64,000 nt of DNA, taken from assembly GCA_963793295.1 (NCBI GenBank), contig CAWBZX010000040.1, positions 124,001 through 188,000 of the forward strand. The letters run 5' to 3'. Within the stretch, counting starts at the first letter, position 1; the number at the start of each line of letters is the position of its first letter. Made by a program: the position numbers and the translations under genes. Positions 8,459-16,363 of the stretch are shown in pieces. The DNA is from JAHDHW01 sp963793295 (GTDB lineage: Bacteria > Bacteroidota > Bacteroidia > Chitinophagales > Saprospiraceae). The notes below the pieces were generated by a model, which worked only from the letters and a program-made list of their open reading frames with translations, had not been told where the DNA came from and did not search any database.

Positions 8459-8845
8459 CTTATATTTTTTCTAACAGGCACAAAAATAATTAATAAGCTA
8501 TTTGCTGTCGTAAAATGAGTTCAAATAACTGATATTAAAATGGTTTATTGATGAATCAGTCCATGAATAAAAATGAAAAAAGTGCCCCAAACCTAGGTCT
8601 GAAAGACACTTTGTTAACTTTCACAAACATAAACAAAAGAGGTAGCAATTGGTTGAAATAGTTGTAATCTCTCCGTAAAAAAGCATTTTTTTCACATAAG
8701 CAAGTTTGAGGGAATTATCAATTGGCTATTTCCGTTGCTTTTCCTTTCGACAAAAAACAAAATGCTACAATCGGAAAACTATCCAAATGAGATTTGCTTC
8801 CTTAACAACTGATTACTTAACTTTGCAGCTTGCAAAATTTGAAAT
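8459..8845. other. hemH-surE divergent intergenic region
   Basis: 387 bases with no gene. For hemH (minus strand) there is a perfect -7 element TATGTTTG (8631-8624) but no good -33 partner. Just downstream, AAAGTG and CACTTT arms (8607-8612 and 8579-8584) enclose the palindrome ACCTAGGT and are followed by TTTTTT on the minus strand, an attenuator-like shape. The surE promoter is listed separately. Nothing else stands out. Confidence 0.5.
8793..8825 (+). promoter_or_regulatory. surE promoter
   Basis: TTTG (8793-8796), a 21-base spacer and TAACTTTG (8818-8825), an exact match to the Bacteroidota -33/-7 consensus. It predicts a start near 8832 and a 5' leader of about 14 bases before the surE ATG. 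Confidence 0.7.
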
Positions 8846-9613
8846 ATGAAAAGACCTTTGATACTCGTAACCAATGATGATGGGATGTTTGCTCCAGGCA
8901 TAAAAGCATTAATTGATGTAGTTCGTGAACTGGGCGATATCGTTGTAATCGCGCCTAATTCTCCGCAATCAGGAAAAGGTCATGCCATCACGATCCATGA
9001 TCCTTTGCGATTACATAAAGTTGATGCTTTTCCAGGTGTCGAATCCTACGAATGTTCCGGCACTCCGGTGGATTGTGTTAAGCTCGCAAAAAGCGTGGTT
9101 TTAAAAGGTCGAACAATTGACCTTTGTGTTTCCGGTATCAACCACGGCTCAAATGCCAGTATAAACATCATTTACTCCGGTACGATGTCGGCAGCAATGG
9201 AAGCCTCTCTCGAAGGTATTGATTCAATTGGTTTTTCATTGCTTGATTTTTCGTTTGAAGCGGATTTTGAAGCCAGTAAATGGGTTGCTAAGAAGATCAT
9301 TTCTTATGTGTTACAAAATGGAATGCGGGAAGGGAATTTGTTAAATGTGAATATCCCAAAAATTAAAAAGGAAGCGATTAAAGGCATCAAAATATGCAGG
9401 CAGGCTGAAGCAAGATGGACCGAAGAATTTGCCGAAGCAATTGACCCCAGAGGTGAAAAATATTATTGGCTGACCGGAACATTTAACGGTGAAGTAGATG
9501 ATGAGAATACGGACATTTGGGCACTTCAGAATAATTATGTCTCGGTAGTTCCCTCTTCGCATGACCTCACCAACTATAAAGGTATGGATGAATTAAAGAG
9601 CTTGGAGAAATAA
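8846..9613 (+). CDS. surE: 5'/3'-nucleotidase SurE
   Basis: Survival protein E, a metal-dependent nucleoside-monophosphate phosphatase; 255 aa, normal length. The acidic metal site LVTNDDG (residues 6-12), the NSPQSGKGHAIT segment, the SGTPVDCV motif and SGINHGSN are all present. ATG start 20 bases after a textbook Bacteroidota promoter. The genes downstream (a small membrane protein and lpxB) are on the same strand. Two simple-sequence arrays separate surE from the next gene. Confidence 0.96.
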   Translation: MKRPLILVTNDDGMFAPGIKALIDVVRELGDIVVIAPNSPQSGKGHAITIHDPLRLHKVDAFPGVESYECSGTPVDCVKLAKSVVLKGRTIDLCVSGINHGSNASINIIYSGTMSAAMEASLEGIDSIGFSLLDFSFEADFEASKWVAKKIISYVLQNGMREGNLLNVNIPKIKKEAIKGIKICRQAEARWTEEFAEAIDPRGEKYYWLTGTFNGEVDDENTDIWALQNNYVSVVPSSHDLTNYKGMDELKSLEK

Positions 9614-9633
9614 GACAGGAAATCAAAAGGTTA

Positions 9634-9710
9634 GAAAGAAAGAAAGAAAGAAAGTTAAGAAGATAGCAAGGGTATAACCATATAACCATATAACCATATA
9701 ACCATATAAC
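9634..9710. repeat. Two microsatellites: (GAAA)5 and (TATAACCA)4.75
   Basis: GAAA is repeated five times at 9634-9653. The octamer TATAACCA then runs for four full copies and six bases more at 9673-9710, ending 7 bases before the next ATG. Because the octamer sits in the 5' region of the downstream gene, length change could alter its translation or promoter spacing (inference). Confidence 0.95.
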
Positions 9711-9717
9711 GTTTAAC

Positions 9718-10029
9718 ATGTTTCTAAAAAAAGATTCTATTAAAATTGGGATAATATTGGGACTGGTAATACCATTCCTGGGATATTGGTTTTGGAAAGG
9801 ATTTTTTGCATTGCTGACCTTTGCAGATGTTATGAATCCAACTGGATTTTCGGAAAGCTGGAGGGAACGCACTATTGCCTTACTTGCCATCTGCATGAAC
9901 ATTATCCCTTTTCAGTATTATCAAAAAATACGCAACGATGAATCTATGCGTGGACTGGTCTTTCCAACAGTTTTTTATGTCGTCTTTTGGGTCTTTATGT
10001 TTCGTGATTTCATTTTCGGGAAAGAATAA
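9718..10029 (+). CDS. Small conserved membrane protein, unknown function
   Basis: A 103-aa protein with about three hydrophobic segments: KIGIILGLVIPFLGYWFW, a middle one (TIALLAICMNIIPF), and VFPTVFYVVFWVFMFRDF. No enzymatic motif is seen. It lies between surE and lpxB on the same strand, which suggests an envelope role by association only. Its ATG is seven bases after an octamer tandem repeat. I do not recognise the family. Confidence 0.65.
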   Translation: MFLKKDSIKIGIILGLVIPFLGYWFWKGFFALLTFADVMNPTGFSESWRERTIALLAICMNIIPFQYYQKIRNDESMRGLVFPTVFYVVFWVFMFRDFIFGKE

Positions 10030-10143
10030 TAGCAATATATAGAAAGTTAAATGATAAAAAAAGCTGACTTTCAAATAGACCCATGCAACCAATTAAGATA
10101 GTTTAAAATAGCAACTTCTAATTAAAAACTAATTGAAACTACT

Positions 10144-11283
10144 GTGAAATATTATGTTATAGCAGGGGAAGCTTCAGGGGATTTACACGCTTCAAACTTA
10201 TTGAAAGCACTTAAAGAAGAGGATAATGAGGCTCACTTTCGGATTTGGGGAGGAGATCTGATGCAAGCTGCAGGAGGAAAGTTGGTAAAACATTATTCCG
10301 ATTTAGCTTTTATGGGTTTTCTGGAGGTCGTTACAAACCTGAATACGATATTGAATAATATTAGGTTTTGCAAAAAAGATATCCTTCAATACCAACCTGA
10401 TGTGTTGATCTTAGTGGATTATCCAGGATTCAACCTGCGAATTGCAAAATGGGCGAAATCCAAAAATATTCGTGTTTTTTATTACATCTCTCCACAAATA
10501 TGGGCGTGGCATACCAGTCGTGTTCATGAAATTAAACGGAATGTCGAGCGCATGTTTGTTATTCTTCCCTTTGAAAAAGATTTCTATAAAAAATATGATT
10601 TTGAAGTTGATTTTGTGGGACATCCCCTTTTGGATGTTATTAGAAATTTTAAAGCGGAAAGTAATTTTCTAGAAAAAAATAATTTATCAGATAAACCAAT
10701 CATTGCGATTTTGCCGGGCAGTAGAAAGCAGGAAATAAAACGGATGCTGAATGTCATGCTAAGCGCAGTAGCTGAGTTTTCAAACTACCAAATCACCATT
10801 GCCGGGGCGCCTTCAATTCCGCATGAATTTTATGAAAATTTAATTGGAAACAATAATAACGTTTCGGTCATCCGCAACAAAACCTATCAACTCCTTCATC
10901 ACGCTTCCATAGCTTTAGTCACTTCTGGAACGGCAACGTTAGAAACCGGATTATTTAAAGTCCCTCAGGTTGTGTGCTACAAGGGTAATGCAATTTCATA
11001 TCATATTGCCAAAAGATTGATTGATGTAAAATATATTTCGCTGGTCAATTTGATTATTGACAAACCACTCGTGCAGGAACTCATACAGAATGATTTTAAC
11101 GTGAAAAACCTAAAATTTGAAATTCAGCAACTTTCGGAAGAAAATTACATCAATGACATCATGAAGGGTTATGATGAATTGGAAACACAACTTGGACATC
11201 AGGGGGCTTCCCGTCGAGCTGCGCAATTAATGGTGGGTTATTTGAATAAAAATAAACAAGCCTTTTCCGATTTAAATTCCTGA
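10144..11283 (+). CDS. lpxB: Lipid-A-disaccharide synthase
   Basis: Condenses UDP-2,3-diacylglucosamine with lipid X to form the lipid A disaccharide; peripheral inner-membrane glycosyltransferase, 379 aa. The N-terminus KYYVIAGEASGDLHASNL is diagnostic; further landmarks are FMGFLEVV, YYISPQIWAW, FVGHPLLD, ILPGSRKQEI and the TSGTATLET sugar-nucleotide site. The start is GTG at 10144, directly before KYYVIAGEA. The 3' end encodes half of a perfect 12-bp hairpin that continues past the stop codon. Confidence 0.96.
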   Translation: MKYYVIAGEASGDLHASNLLKALKEEDNEAHFRIWGGDLMQAAGGKLVKHYSDLAFMGFLEVVTNLNTILNNIRFCKKDILQYQPDVLILVDYPGFNLRIAKWAKSKNIRVFYYISPQIWAWHTSRVHEIKRNVERMFVILPFEKDFYKKYDFEVDFVGHPLLDVIRNFKAESNFLEKNNLSDKPIIAILPGSRKQEIKRMLNVMLSAVAEFSNYQITIAGAPSIPHEFYENLIGNNNNVSVIRNKTYQLLHHASIALVTSGTATLETGLFKVPQVVCYKGNAISYHIAKRLIDVKYISLVNLIIDKPLVQELIQNDFNVKNLKFEIQQLSEENYINDIMKGYDELETQLGHQGASRRAAQLMVGYLNKNKQAFSDLNS

Positions 11284-11293
11284 AAAGGCTTGT
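11256..11293. terminator. Bidirectional terminator over the lpxB stop codon
   Basis: Perfect 12-base arms ACAAGCCTTTTC (11256-11267) and its complement (11282-11293) around a 14-base loop. The lpxB TGA (11281-11283) lies at the loop end. A T-run follows on the plus strand (ATTATTTTTTTG). The convergent topA gene ends four bases beyond, so one hairpin probably serves both. Confidence 0.75.
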
Positions 11294-11297
11294 ATCA

Positions 11298-13871
11298 TTA
11301 TTTTTTTGCTTTTGCCTTAGGCTTGGCTTTCGCTTTTGCTGCAGGTTTGGCTTTCTTTTTCGATGCAAAAGCATCAGGAATTTCAGCTTCTATCATTTTC
11401 TTTACTTCTTCAAGCGTAATATCTTTAGCCATTTCGCTAGTCACTTTTTCTCCGTCTATTTTTGGAATTTTAATGCTCTTCTTTTTGAATCTGATAAAAG
11501 GTCCCCATCGGCCGTTTTCAATATCAATACCCATGTCTTCCCAACGATTGATATAGCGATTAGCTTCTTTTTCGATCTTTGCCTCAATCAATGTATAAGT
11601 TTCATCCAGCGTAATGGTATCAGGATCAAATTTCCTGGGAATATTAATAAACATATCATTCCACTTCACAAATGGTCCAAATCGTCCTTTCCCCTTTGTA
11701 ATCGGTAAACCTTTATATGTTCCAATTGGCGCATCCGCCTTCTTTTTGATTTCTATCAATTCAATGGCGCGATCCATTTCAACTCCCATTGGATCTTCTC
11801 CTTTATCCAAAGAAATAAAACTTTCACCAAATCGCACATAAGGCCCAAATCTACCAACGCCAACGATCACCTCCTGTTCTTTATATTGCCCGAGTGTTTT
11901 CGGTAATTTGAATAACTCCAAAGCAGATTCCATGTCAATGGTTTCAATGGATTGGCCGGGACGCAAATTCGCATATTTTGGCTTTTCATCCTCCTCTAGT
12001 TCTTCAGGTTGTCCAATTTGGACTAATGGACCGAAGCGAGACATACGTACCAGTAAAGTTCTCCCGCTGACCGGGTCTTTACCAAGAATACGCTCTCCGG
12101 TGGCACGATCTGCATTTTCAAGCGTTTCTTCAACATTTGCATGAAAAGGTGTATAAAAATCACCAAGCATTTTTGACCATTCTTCTCCACCAGAAGCTAT
12201 GATGTCGAAATGCTTTTCTATATCCGCAGTGAAGCTGTAATTCATGATATCTCCGAAATGTTCAGACAAAAAATCGACTACGAGCATACCCATGTCGCTG
12301 GGTACCAATCGATTTTTAAAAACACCTGTCATTTCCGTTTCCGTTTTTTTAGCAATCTCCCCTTTCTGCAAGGTTAGAACCTGAAATTTACGCTCTACGC
12401 CATCACTACTTTCTTTGGATACATACCCCCGATTGGCTTCCATGATCTTGCTAATGGTCGGTGCATAAGTAGACGGACGACCAATACCCAATTCTTCCAA
12501 TTTTTTAACCAAACCAGCTTCCGTGTAACGCGCTGGTGGTCGTGTAAAACGCTCGGTAGCGTTCATCACGCTGAGGTCGAGAACCTGACCAACCTTTAGT
12601 GGGGGAAGAATTCCTTTAGCTTCTTCCTCCTCATCATCATCTTTTGAGGCTAAGTAAACTTTTAGAAATCCATCAAATTTCAAAACCTCACCTTCTGCTT
12701 TGAGTGTGGCATCATTTATTGTCGAAATCCCAATATTTACAACCGTCTTTTCGAGAACAGCTTCAGCCATTTGCGAAGCGATAGTACGTTTCCATATCAA
12801 ATCATATAATTTCTGCTGATCCCTGTCACTTGTCACCTGTTGACGTTCAATATAAGTTGGTCTTATTGCTTCGTGCGCTTCCTGAGCCAATTCCTTTTTA
12901 CTTTTAAACCTGCGCATATGAACATAATTTTTCCCATAGCTTTTTTCTATTTGCTGAACGATTGAACTTATAGCTACTTCACTTAGGCTAGTGGAATCCG
13001 TACGCATGTAGGTGATAAAACCTTGTTCGTAAAGTCGCTGAGCATTTGACATGGTCCGGTTTACAGAAAACCCTAGTTTTCTACTGGCTTCCTGCTGCAA
13101 CGTTGAAGTAGTAAAAGGCGCGGTAGGCTTGCGTTTTAAAGGTTTTACATCAATTTTATTGATTTTAAACTCAGCACCAACACATTTTTTCAGAAAAGAT
13201 TCCGCATCGTTCTGTGTATCATATCTGAAAGGCAATTCAGCACTCAATGCTACCTTATTACCTTGCTCATTTACAACACTAAAGACAGCTGTTATTCTAT
13301 AAAAAGGAGTAGATTTAAAACCTTGAATTTCCCTTTCCTGTTCAACAATGAGTTTTACTGCCACAGATTGAACTCGGCCAGCGGAAAGTTTTCCTCGTAC
13401 TTTCTTCCAAAGCAACTCAGACAATTCAAATCCTACCAAACGATCTAGTACACGTCTTGCTTGCTGGGCATTTACCAGATTGATATCTACAAACCTTGGA
13501 TTCTGTATCGCTTTTTGTATCGCCGGCGCCGTAATTTCTCTAAAGACAATTCTTTTTGTATTATTTTCATCCAAACCTAAAACCTGACATAAATGCCAGG
13601 AAATAGCCTCACCTTCCCGATCCTCATCTGTTGCAAGCCAGACTTCATCAACTTTTTTAACGGCTTCTTTTAATTCTTTAACAACTTTTCTCTTTTCCGG
13701 AGAAACAATATATTTTAGTTTAAAACCGTGTTCAACATCTACTGCTTTGTTTCCTTTATCCAGGTCACGAACATGGCCAAAGCTTGATTTTACGGTGAAA
13801 TCTTTGCCAAGTATTTTTTCTATCGTTTTCGCTTTCGCCGGTGACTCCACTATCAAAAGATTCTTAGACAT
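11298..13871 (-). CDS. topA: DNA topoisomerase I
   Basis: Type IA topoisomerase relaxing negative supercoils. The TOPRIM domain starts at once (SKNLLIVESPAKAKTIEKILG), with DEDREGEAISWH as the acidic metal site. The catalytic Tyr288 lies in FITYMRTDS. The C-terminal half carries several GRFGPYVRFG-type repeats and ends in a Lys/Ala-rich tail (KPAAKAKAKPKAKAKK). An in-frame start exists 10 codons upstream, but the ATG at 13871 directly before SKNLLIVES is preferred (857 aa). Its best promoter implies a leader of about 200 bases. Confidence 0.96.
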   Translation of the reverse strand: MSKNLLIVESPAKAKTIEKILGKDFTVKSSFGHVRDLDKGNKAVDVEHGFKLKYIVSPEKRKVVKELKEAVKKVDEVWLATDEDREGEAISWHLCQVLGLDENNTKRIVFREITAPAIQKAIQNPRFVDINLVNAQQARRVLDRLVGFELSELLWKKVRGKLSAGRVQSVAVKLIVEQEREIQGFKSTPFYRITAVFSVVNEQGNKVALSAELPFRYDTQNDAESFLKKCVGAEFKINKIDVKPLKRKPTAPFTTSTLQQEASRKLGFSVNRTMSNAQRLYEQGFITYMRTDSTSLSEVAISSIVQQIEKSYGKNYVHMRRFKSKKELAQEAHEAIRPTYIERQQVTSDRDQQKLYDLIWKRTIASQMAEAVLEKTVVNIGISTINDATLKAEGEVLKFDGFLKVYLASKDDDEEEEAKGILPPLKVGQVLDLSVMNATERFTRPPARYTEAGLVKKLEELGIGRPSTYAPTISKIMEANRGYVSKESSDGVERKFQVLTLQKGEIAKKTETEMTGVFKNRLVPSDMGMLVVDFLSEHFGDIMNYSFTADIEKHFDIIASGGEEWSKMLGDFYTPFHANVEETLENADRATGERILGKDPVSGRTLLVRMSRFGPLVQIGQPEELEEDEKPKYANLRPGQSIETIDMESALELFKLPKTLGQYKEQEVIVGVGRFGPYVRFGESFISLDKGEDPMGVEMDRAIELIEIKKKADAPIGTYKGLPITKGKGRFGPFVKWNDMFINIPRKFDPDTITLDETYTLIEAKIEKEANRYINRWEDMGIDIENGRWGPFIRFKKKSIKIPKIDGEKVTSEMAKDITLEEVKKMIEAEIPDAFASKKKAKPAAKAKAKPKAKAKK

Positions 13872-14086
13872 AGCTTGATTAATTGATAAGTTATTTTTCA
13901 ATTTTAAAAAAAGATAAAAAAATATTAGCTGATTTTCGAGGTATCCGTTTCGTTAAACGAGAGTTAAAAAACCAAAAGAATATCGCGTTCCTTAACCGAA
14001 ATTCCAGGATAATGTTCCATCAAAATAGAATTATCTACATTTCTGATACTGGCTTATCAAACCAATTTCTTTCATCATACGGTTTG

Positions 14087-14116
14087 CAAAAGTATAAATT
14101 TTGAAGAAGGTTCAAA
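14087..14116 (-). promoter_or_regulatory. topA promoter
   Basis: On the minus strand TTTG (14116-14113), an 18-base spacer, then TACTTTTG (14094-14087) match both Bacteroidota elements exactly. The predicted start, about 14080, gives topA a 5' leader near 208 bases. That leader contains two short frames (15 codons from 14078 and 18 codons from 14020) and a TCGTTAAACGA palindrome. Confidence 0.65.
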
Positions 14117-14386
14117 GTATTTTTGAGCAAATGAATAATAATTTTTGAACCTACAAACACTTTTATATTTAAGGAAAAGTAATTTAAAAGATTTATTCCT
14201 TAATTATTTTGGAGGAAAGAAAAGGGTCACTTTATTTAAAATCTCTTGTCATATAAAGGACAATTGGAAGAAGAGATTTTAGTTATTTTGCAGCAAGAAT
14301 TATCAAACACAAACAAATAAATAAATAAAAAAAATTGTCACCCTGACGTTTTAATTATTCAAGGGTACAGTTTTGTCTGGTGTAAA
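14095..14386. other. Gene-free region with two inverted repeats
   Basis: Between the topA promoter and the terminator of the next gene no credible coding frame is seen. Two perfect inverted repeats stand out: TTAAGGAA/TTCCTTAA (14169-14176 and 14196-14203), and AAAATCTCTT/AAGAGATTTT (14238-14247 and 14271-14280). The rest is AT-rich. An unannotated RNA is possible but not supported by a promoter. Confidence 0.4.
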
Positions 14387-14387
14387 T

Positions 14388-14417
14388 AAAAGCTATTGCG
14401 GTTTCGTAATAGCTTTT
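14388..14417 (-). terminator. Terminator of the DUF6794-like gene
   Basis: Arms AAAAGCTATTGC (14388-14399) and GTAATAGCTTTT (14406-14417) pair with one G-T wobble around a 6-base loop. The hairpin begins two bases beyond the gene's stop codon. T-rich sequence follows on the plus strand too. Confidence 0.7.
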
Positions 14418-14419
14418 TT

Positions 14420-14935
14420 TTAATTCTTTCTTTTTCTTTTTTCCTCATGAATCACCTCCCCTTTTTCAAGTCGTTCTTTTCGTGCTTTTTCCGTTTTCAA
14501 TTTATAGTGATCAATCAACTCTTTAACATTCAACTTGGTTTTGTTCAAATTGCGATGATAGGTTATTATGATAAACTGAGCCATATCATCAGGATGGCCG
14601 ATACCTAAATTCTTTAAATAATAAGAAAGACGGGATCCTTCATAAAAGCCCCAATTGTAGATCATCCAGCGACCTAAGCTGAAATGTAATTTAATCGCTG
14701 CATCTTCTTCACTCATATTCTTGAACTTGATTTTTGATTCACTGTCAATCAGCTGATTGAGCTGGATAAAACAATCAGCCAAATCTTTTGGGATATAAAC
14801 ACCATTGATGTTTTCTTTTGTGATACGCTTTTGGTACTCCTTTTCAAAAGCATCTTCAGTGGCCGGCGGATCTTGTGCGAAAACAGAGAAAGCACAACTG
14901 AAAATCAAAATGGTCATTATTATCTTATCCGGCAT
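14420..14935 (-). CDS. Secreted DUF6794-like protein
   Basis: From the ATG at 14935 the product is 171 aa with a signal peptide (MPDKIIMTILIFSCAFSVFAQ). The frame is open for 42 more codons upstream, but those residues look non-genic. The C-terminal part, from IPKDLADCFIQLNQLI to LGIGHPDDMAQFIIITYHRNL, resembles DUF6794, a domain of unknown function found in Bacteroidota. The tail is Lys/Arg/Glu-rich. No neighbour suggests a role. Confidence 0.7.
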   Translation of the reverse strand: MPDKIIMTILIFSCAFSVFAQDPPATEDAFEKEYQKRITKENINGVYIPKDLADCFIQLNQLIDSESKIKFKNMSEEDAAIKLHFSLGRWMIYNWGFYEGSRLSYYLKNLGIGHPDDMAQFIIITYHRNLNKTKLNVKELIDHYKLKTEKARKERLEKGEVIHEEKRKRKN

Positions 14936-15288
14936 ATATGGTAAAGGTATTTTTATTCTGTTGCAAAGACTAAAGTTAAACGTCCAGAAAGAAGATCTGT
15001 ATTGTAAGAAAAGATCAAAAATATGATTTAAAAATATGATTAATTTTGAAATCATCAACACTTTCTTCTCTTTTCCCTGATTTTTTAATCAATATTTTAC
15101 AGAAGATTTATAACAAAGCAAAATATGATCCCTTTTGAGGTAAAACTTTTTAGTGGAATATCCTGCTTTTACTAAATTCTTATTTTTCCTTTATAAGCAG
15201 TTTGACAGAATCATCTTTAAAAACCTTAATATTTTTGTATTTTTCATTTTTTTGATAGCAAAGTTACCTGTCTCAAAAATCACTTTTC
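14936..15288. other. AT-rich intergenic region with a plus-strand -7 element
   Basis: 353 bases without a gene. TATTTTTG at 15230-15237 is a perfect -7 element about 52 bases before the small membrane gene at 15289. A TTTG at 15201-15204 is 25 bases upstream of it, rather far. CTGA and TCA half-sites at 15078-15092 are spaced 8 bases, not the 6 of an FNR-type box. Nothing else is seen. Confidence 0.4.
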
Positions 15289-15564
15289 ATGCCGCGGTTA
15301 CGTCTTTTTGAAATATTCTTGATCCAGATTTTGGTTTACCTGGTCTTATGGCTTTGGGATGATTATATCGCTTCTCTGCTATCAATTATCATGGTTTTTA
15401 TTTCGAGTGCTGTTCTAATTGTAGCAATAATCGCTGAATTGATAGAAAAATCAAAAGTCCCAAGGTCTTATTTTATTTTTATGATTGGCTCTATTTTGAT
15501 TCCTTTGCTGGTTGGTTTAGTTTTTATCGCATTGACGGGAGGTCATTTGAACTGGATGGAGTGA
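15289..15564 (+). CDS. Small membrane protein, unknown function
   Basis: A 91-aa protein with an N-terminal hydrophobic helix (FEIFLIQILVYLVLWLW), a second (SIIMVFISSAVLIVAIIAEL) and a third (FIFMIGSILIPLLVGLVFI), leaving short polar ends. ATG start about 50 bases after a perfect -7 promoter element. The family is not recognised. It precedes a second small membrane protein gene, from which it is separated by an octamer tandem repeat. Confidence 0.6.
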   Translation: MPRLRLFEIFLIQILVYLVLWLWDDYIASLLSIIMVFISSAVLIVAIIAELIEKSKVPRSYFIFMIGSILIPLLVGLVFIALTGGHLNWME

Positions 15565-15595
15565 GGGGAAGAGTAAGGAGTTAGAAGGTTAGATA

Positions 15596-15643
15596 GGTTA
15601 GTGGGTTAGTGGGTTAGTGGGTTAGTGGGTTAGTGGGTTAGTG
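15596..15643. repeat. GGTTAGTG octamer tandem repeat
   Basis: Six exact, contiguous copies of GGTTAGTG, preceded by related GGTTAGATA sequence, 29 bases before the next start codon. The unit differs from the octamer at 9673-9710 but has the same length and also lies in the 5' region of a small membrane-protein gene. Confidence 0.95.
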
Positions 15644-15672
15644 GTTGGAATTTTGAAGTAAATATTATTTAA

Positions 15673-15933
15673 ATGTCATTTTTATTCTTATTACTTAGTT
15701 TTTTATGTCTGGCGGTTATCATCAGGGTCATCATACAGATCATTGGTCAGCAAAGATGTTTGAGTGATCAAGATATCAGAGATTATATGCTGGGAAGACT
15801 ACATAAAAACGATAAGGAATACCATCGGGTCATTGGACACCTGGGCAATTGTGAAAAATGCCAGCAAAGGATGCATGATTACAAGTCCTCCGATCACATT
15901 GAAGATCATTTGATAGATGATGAAAATAGTTGA
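15673..15933 (+). CDS. Membrane-anchored small zinc-finger-like protein
   Basis: An 86-aa protein with one N-terminal membrane helix (FLFLLLSFLCLAVIIRVIIQII) and a cytoplasmic domain. That domain has the pattern LSDQDIRDYMLGRL followed by IGHLGNCEKCQQR. HxxxCxxC is the zinc motif of anti-sigma factors (ZAS/zf-HC2), and the preceding helix resembles the start of that fold. Here the membrane helix is at the N-terminus, unlike most anti-sigma factors, and no sigma gene is adjacent. Anti-sigma function is therefore only a suggestion. Confidence 0.6.
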   Translation: MSFLFLLLSFLCLAVIIRVIIQIIGQQRCLSDQDIRDYMLGRLHKNDKEYHRVIGHLGNCEKCQQRMHDYKSSDHIEDHLIDDENS

Positions 15934-15968
15934 TTGTATATTTGGAATTTGATTTTATAATGCCAATT

Positions 15969-16340
15969 TCATCTATTGCCCAGAATTTGACCTCTTCTAT
16001 TTTGCTCGTTCAATGACCAAATGTCTGTGGCCCAGGTTTGCAGCCATTTTCCGTAGGATTTTCGAAAAATCTGTACATTAAGTCCGAACATTTGATAGAA
16101 TAGTTGTTCGAAGTCACCTACTTTCATATCTCCGTCAATTGTAAAGTGACCGCTATTATGCACGTCTCTGACCTCTCCAACTAAAAGGTCGTTTTTTAGG
16201 ATATCTTTTTTTGATGAAGGTTTGCCATCTTCATGTGGATTAGCGAAGAATTCTAATTGGAGAAACGGAAATTGACGGTTAAATTCTTCTTGTAAGTCTT
16301 TAAGTTTTTTATCATCTGATATTTCCACGAGAGTTTTCAT
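15969..16340 (-). CDS. Conserved hypothetical cytoplasmic protein
   Basis: A 123-aa soluble protein with no signal peptide or membrane helix. It begins MKTLVEISDDKKLKDLQEEF and contains VGDFEQLFYQMFGLNVQIFRKSYGKWLQTWATD, a pattern I associate with an uncharacterised Bacteroidota family. It starts 23 bases after the stop of the universal stress gene on the same strand. The two are probably co-transcribed and controlled by the CRP/FNR-type box at 17375-17386, which suggests a stress role (inference). Confidence 0.65.
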   Translation of the reverse strand: MKTLVEISDDKKLKDLQEEFNRQFPFLQLEFFANPHEDGKPSSKKDILKNDLLVGEVRDVHNSGHFTIDGDMKVGDFEQLFYQMFGLNVQIFRKSYGKWLQTWATDIWSLNEQNRRGQILGNR

Positions 16341-16363
16341 TTCTTTAATAAATTACATTATTT

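Noticed and set aside
13883..14104. 73-codon open frame on the plus strand upstream of topA
   Set aside because: Composition looks random, and it runs antisense through a strong topA promoter and leader.
15078..15092. TGA...TCA symmetric sequence before the small membrane gene
   Set aside because: Half-sites are eight bases apart and sit in a T-run; no match to the TGAT-N4-ATCA form.
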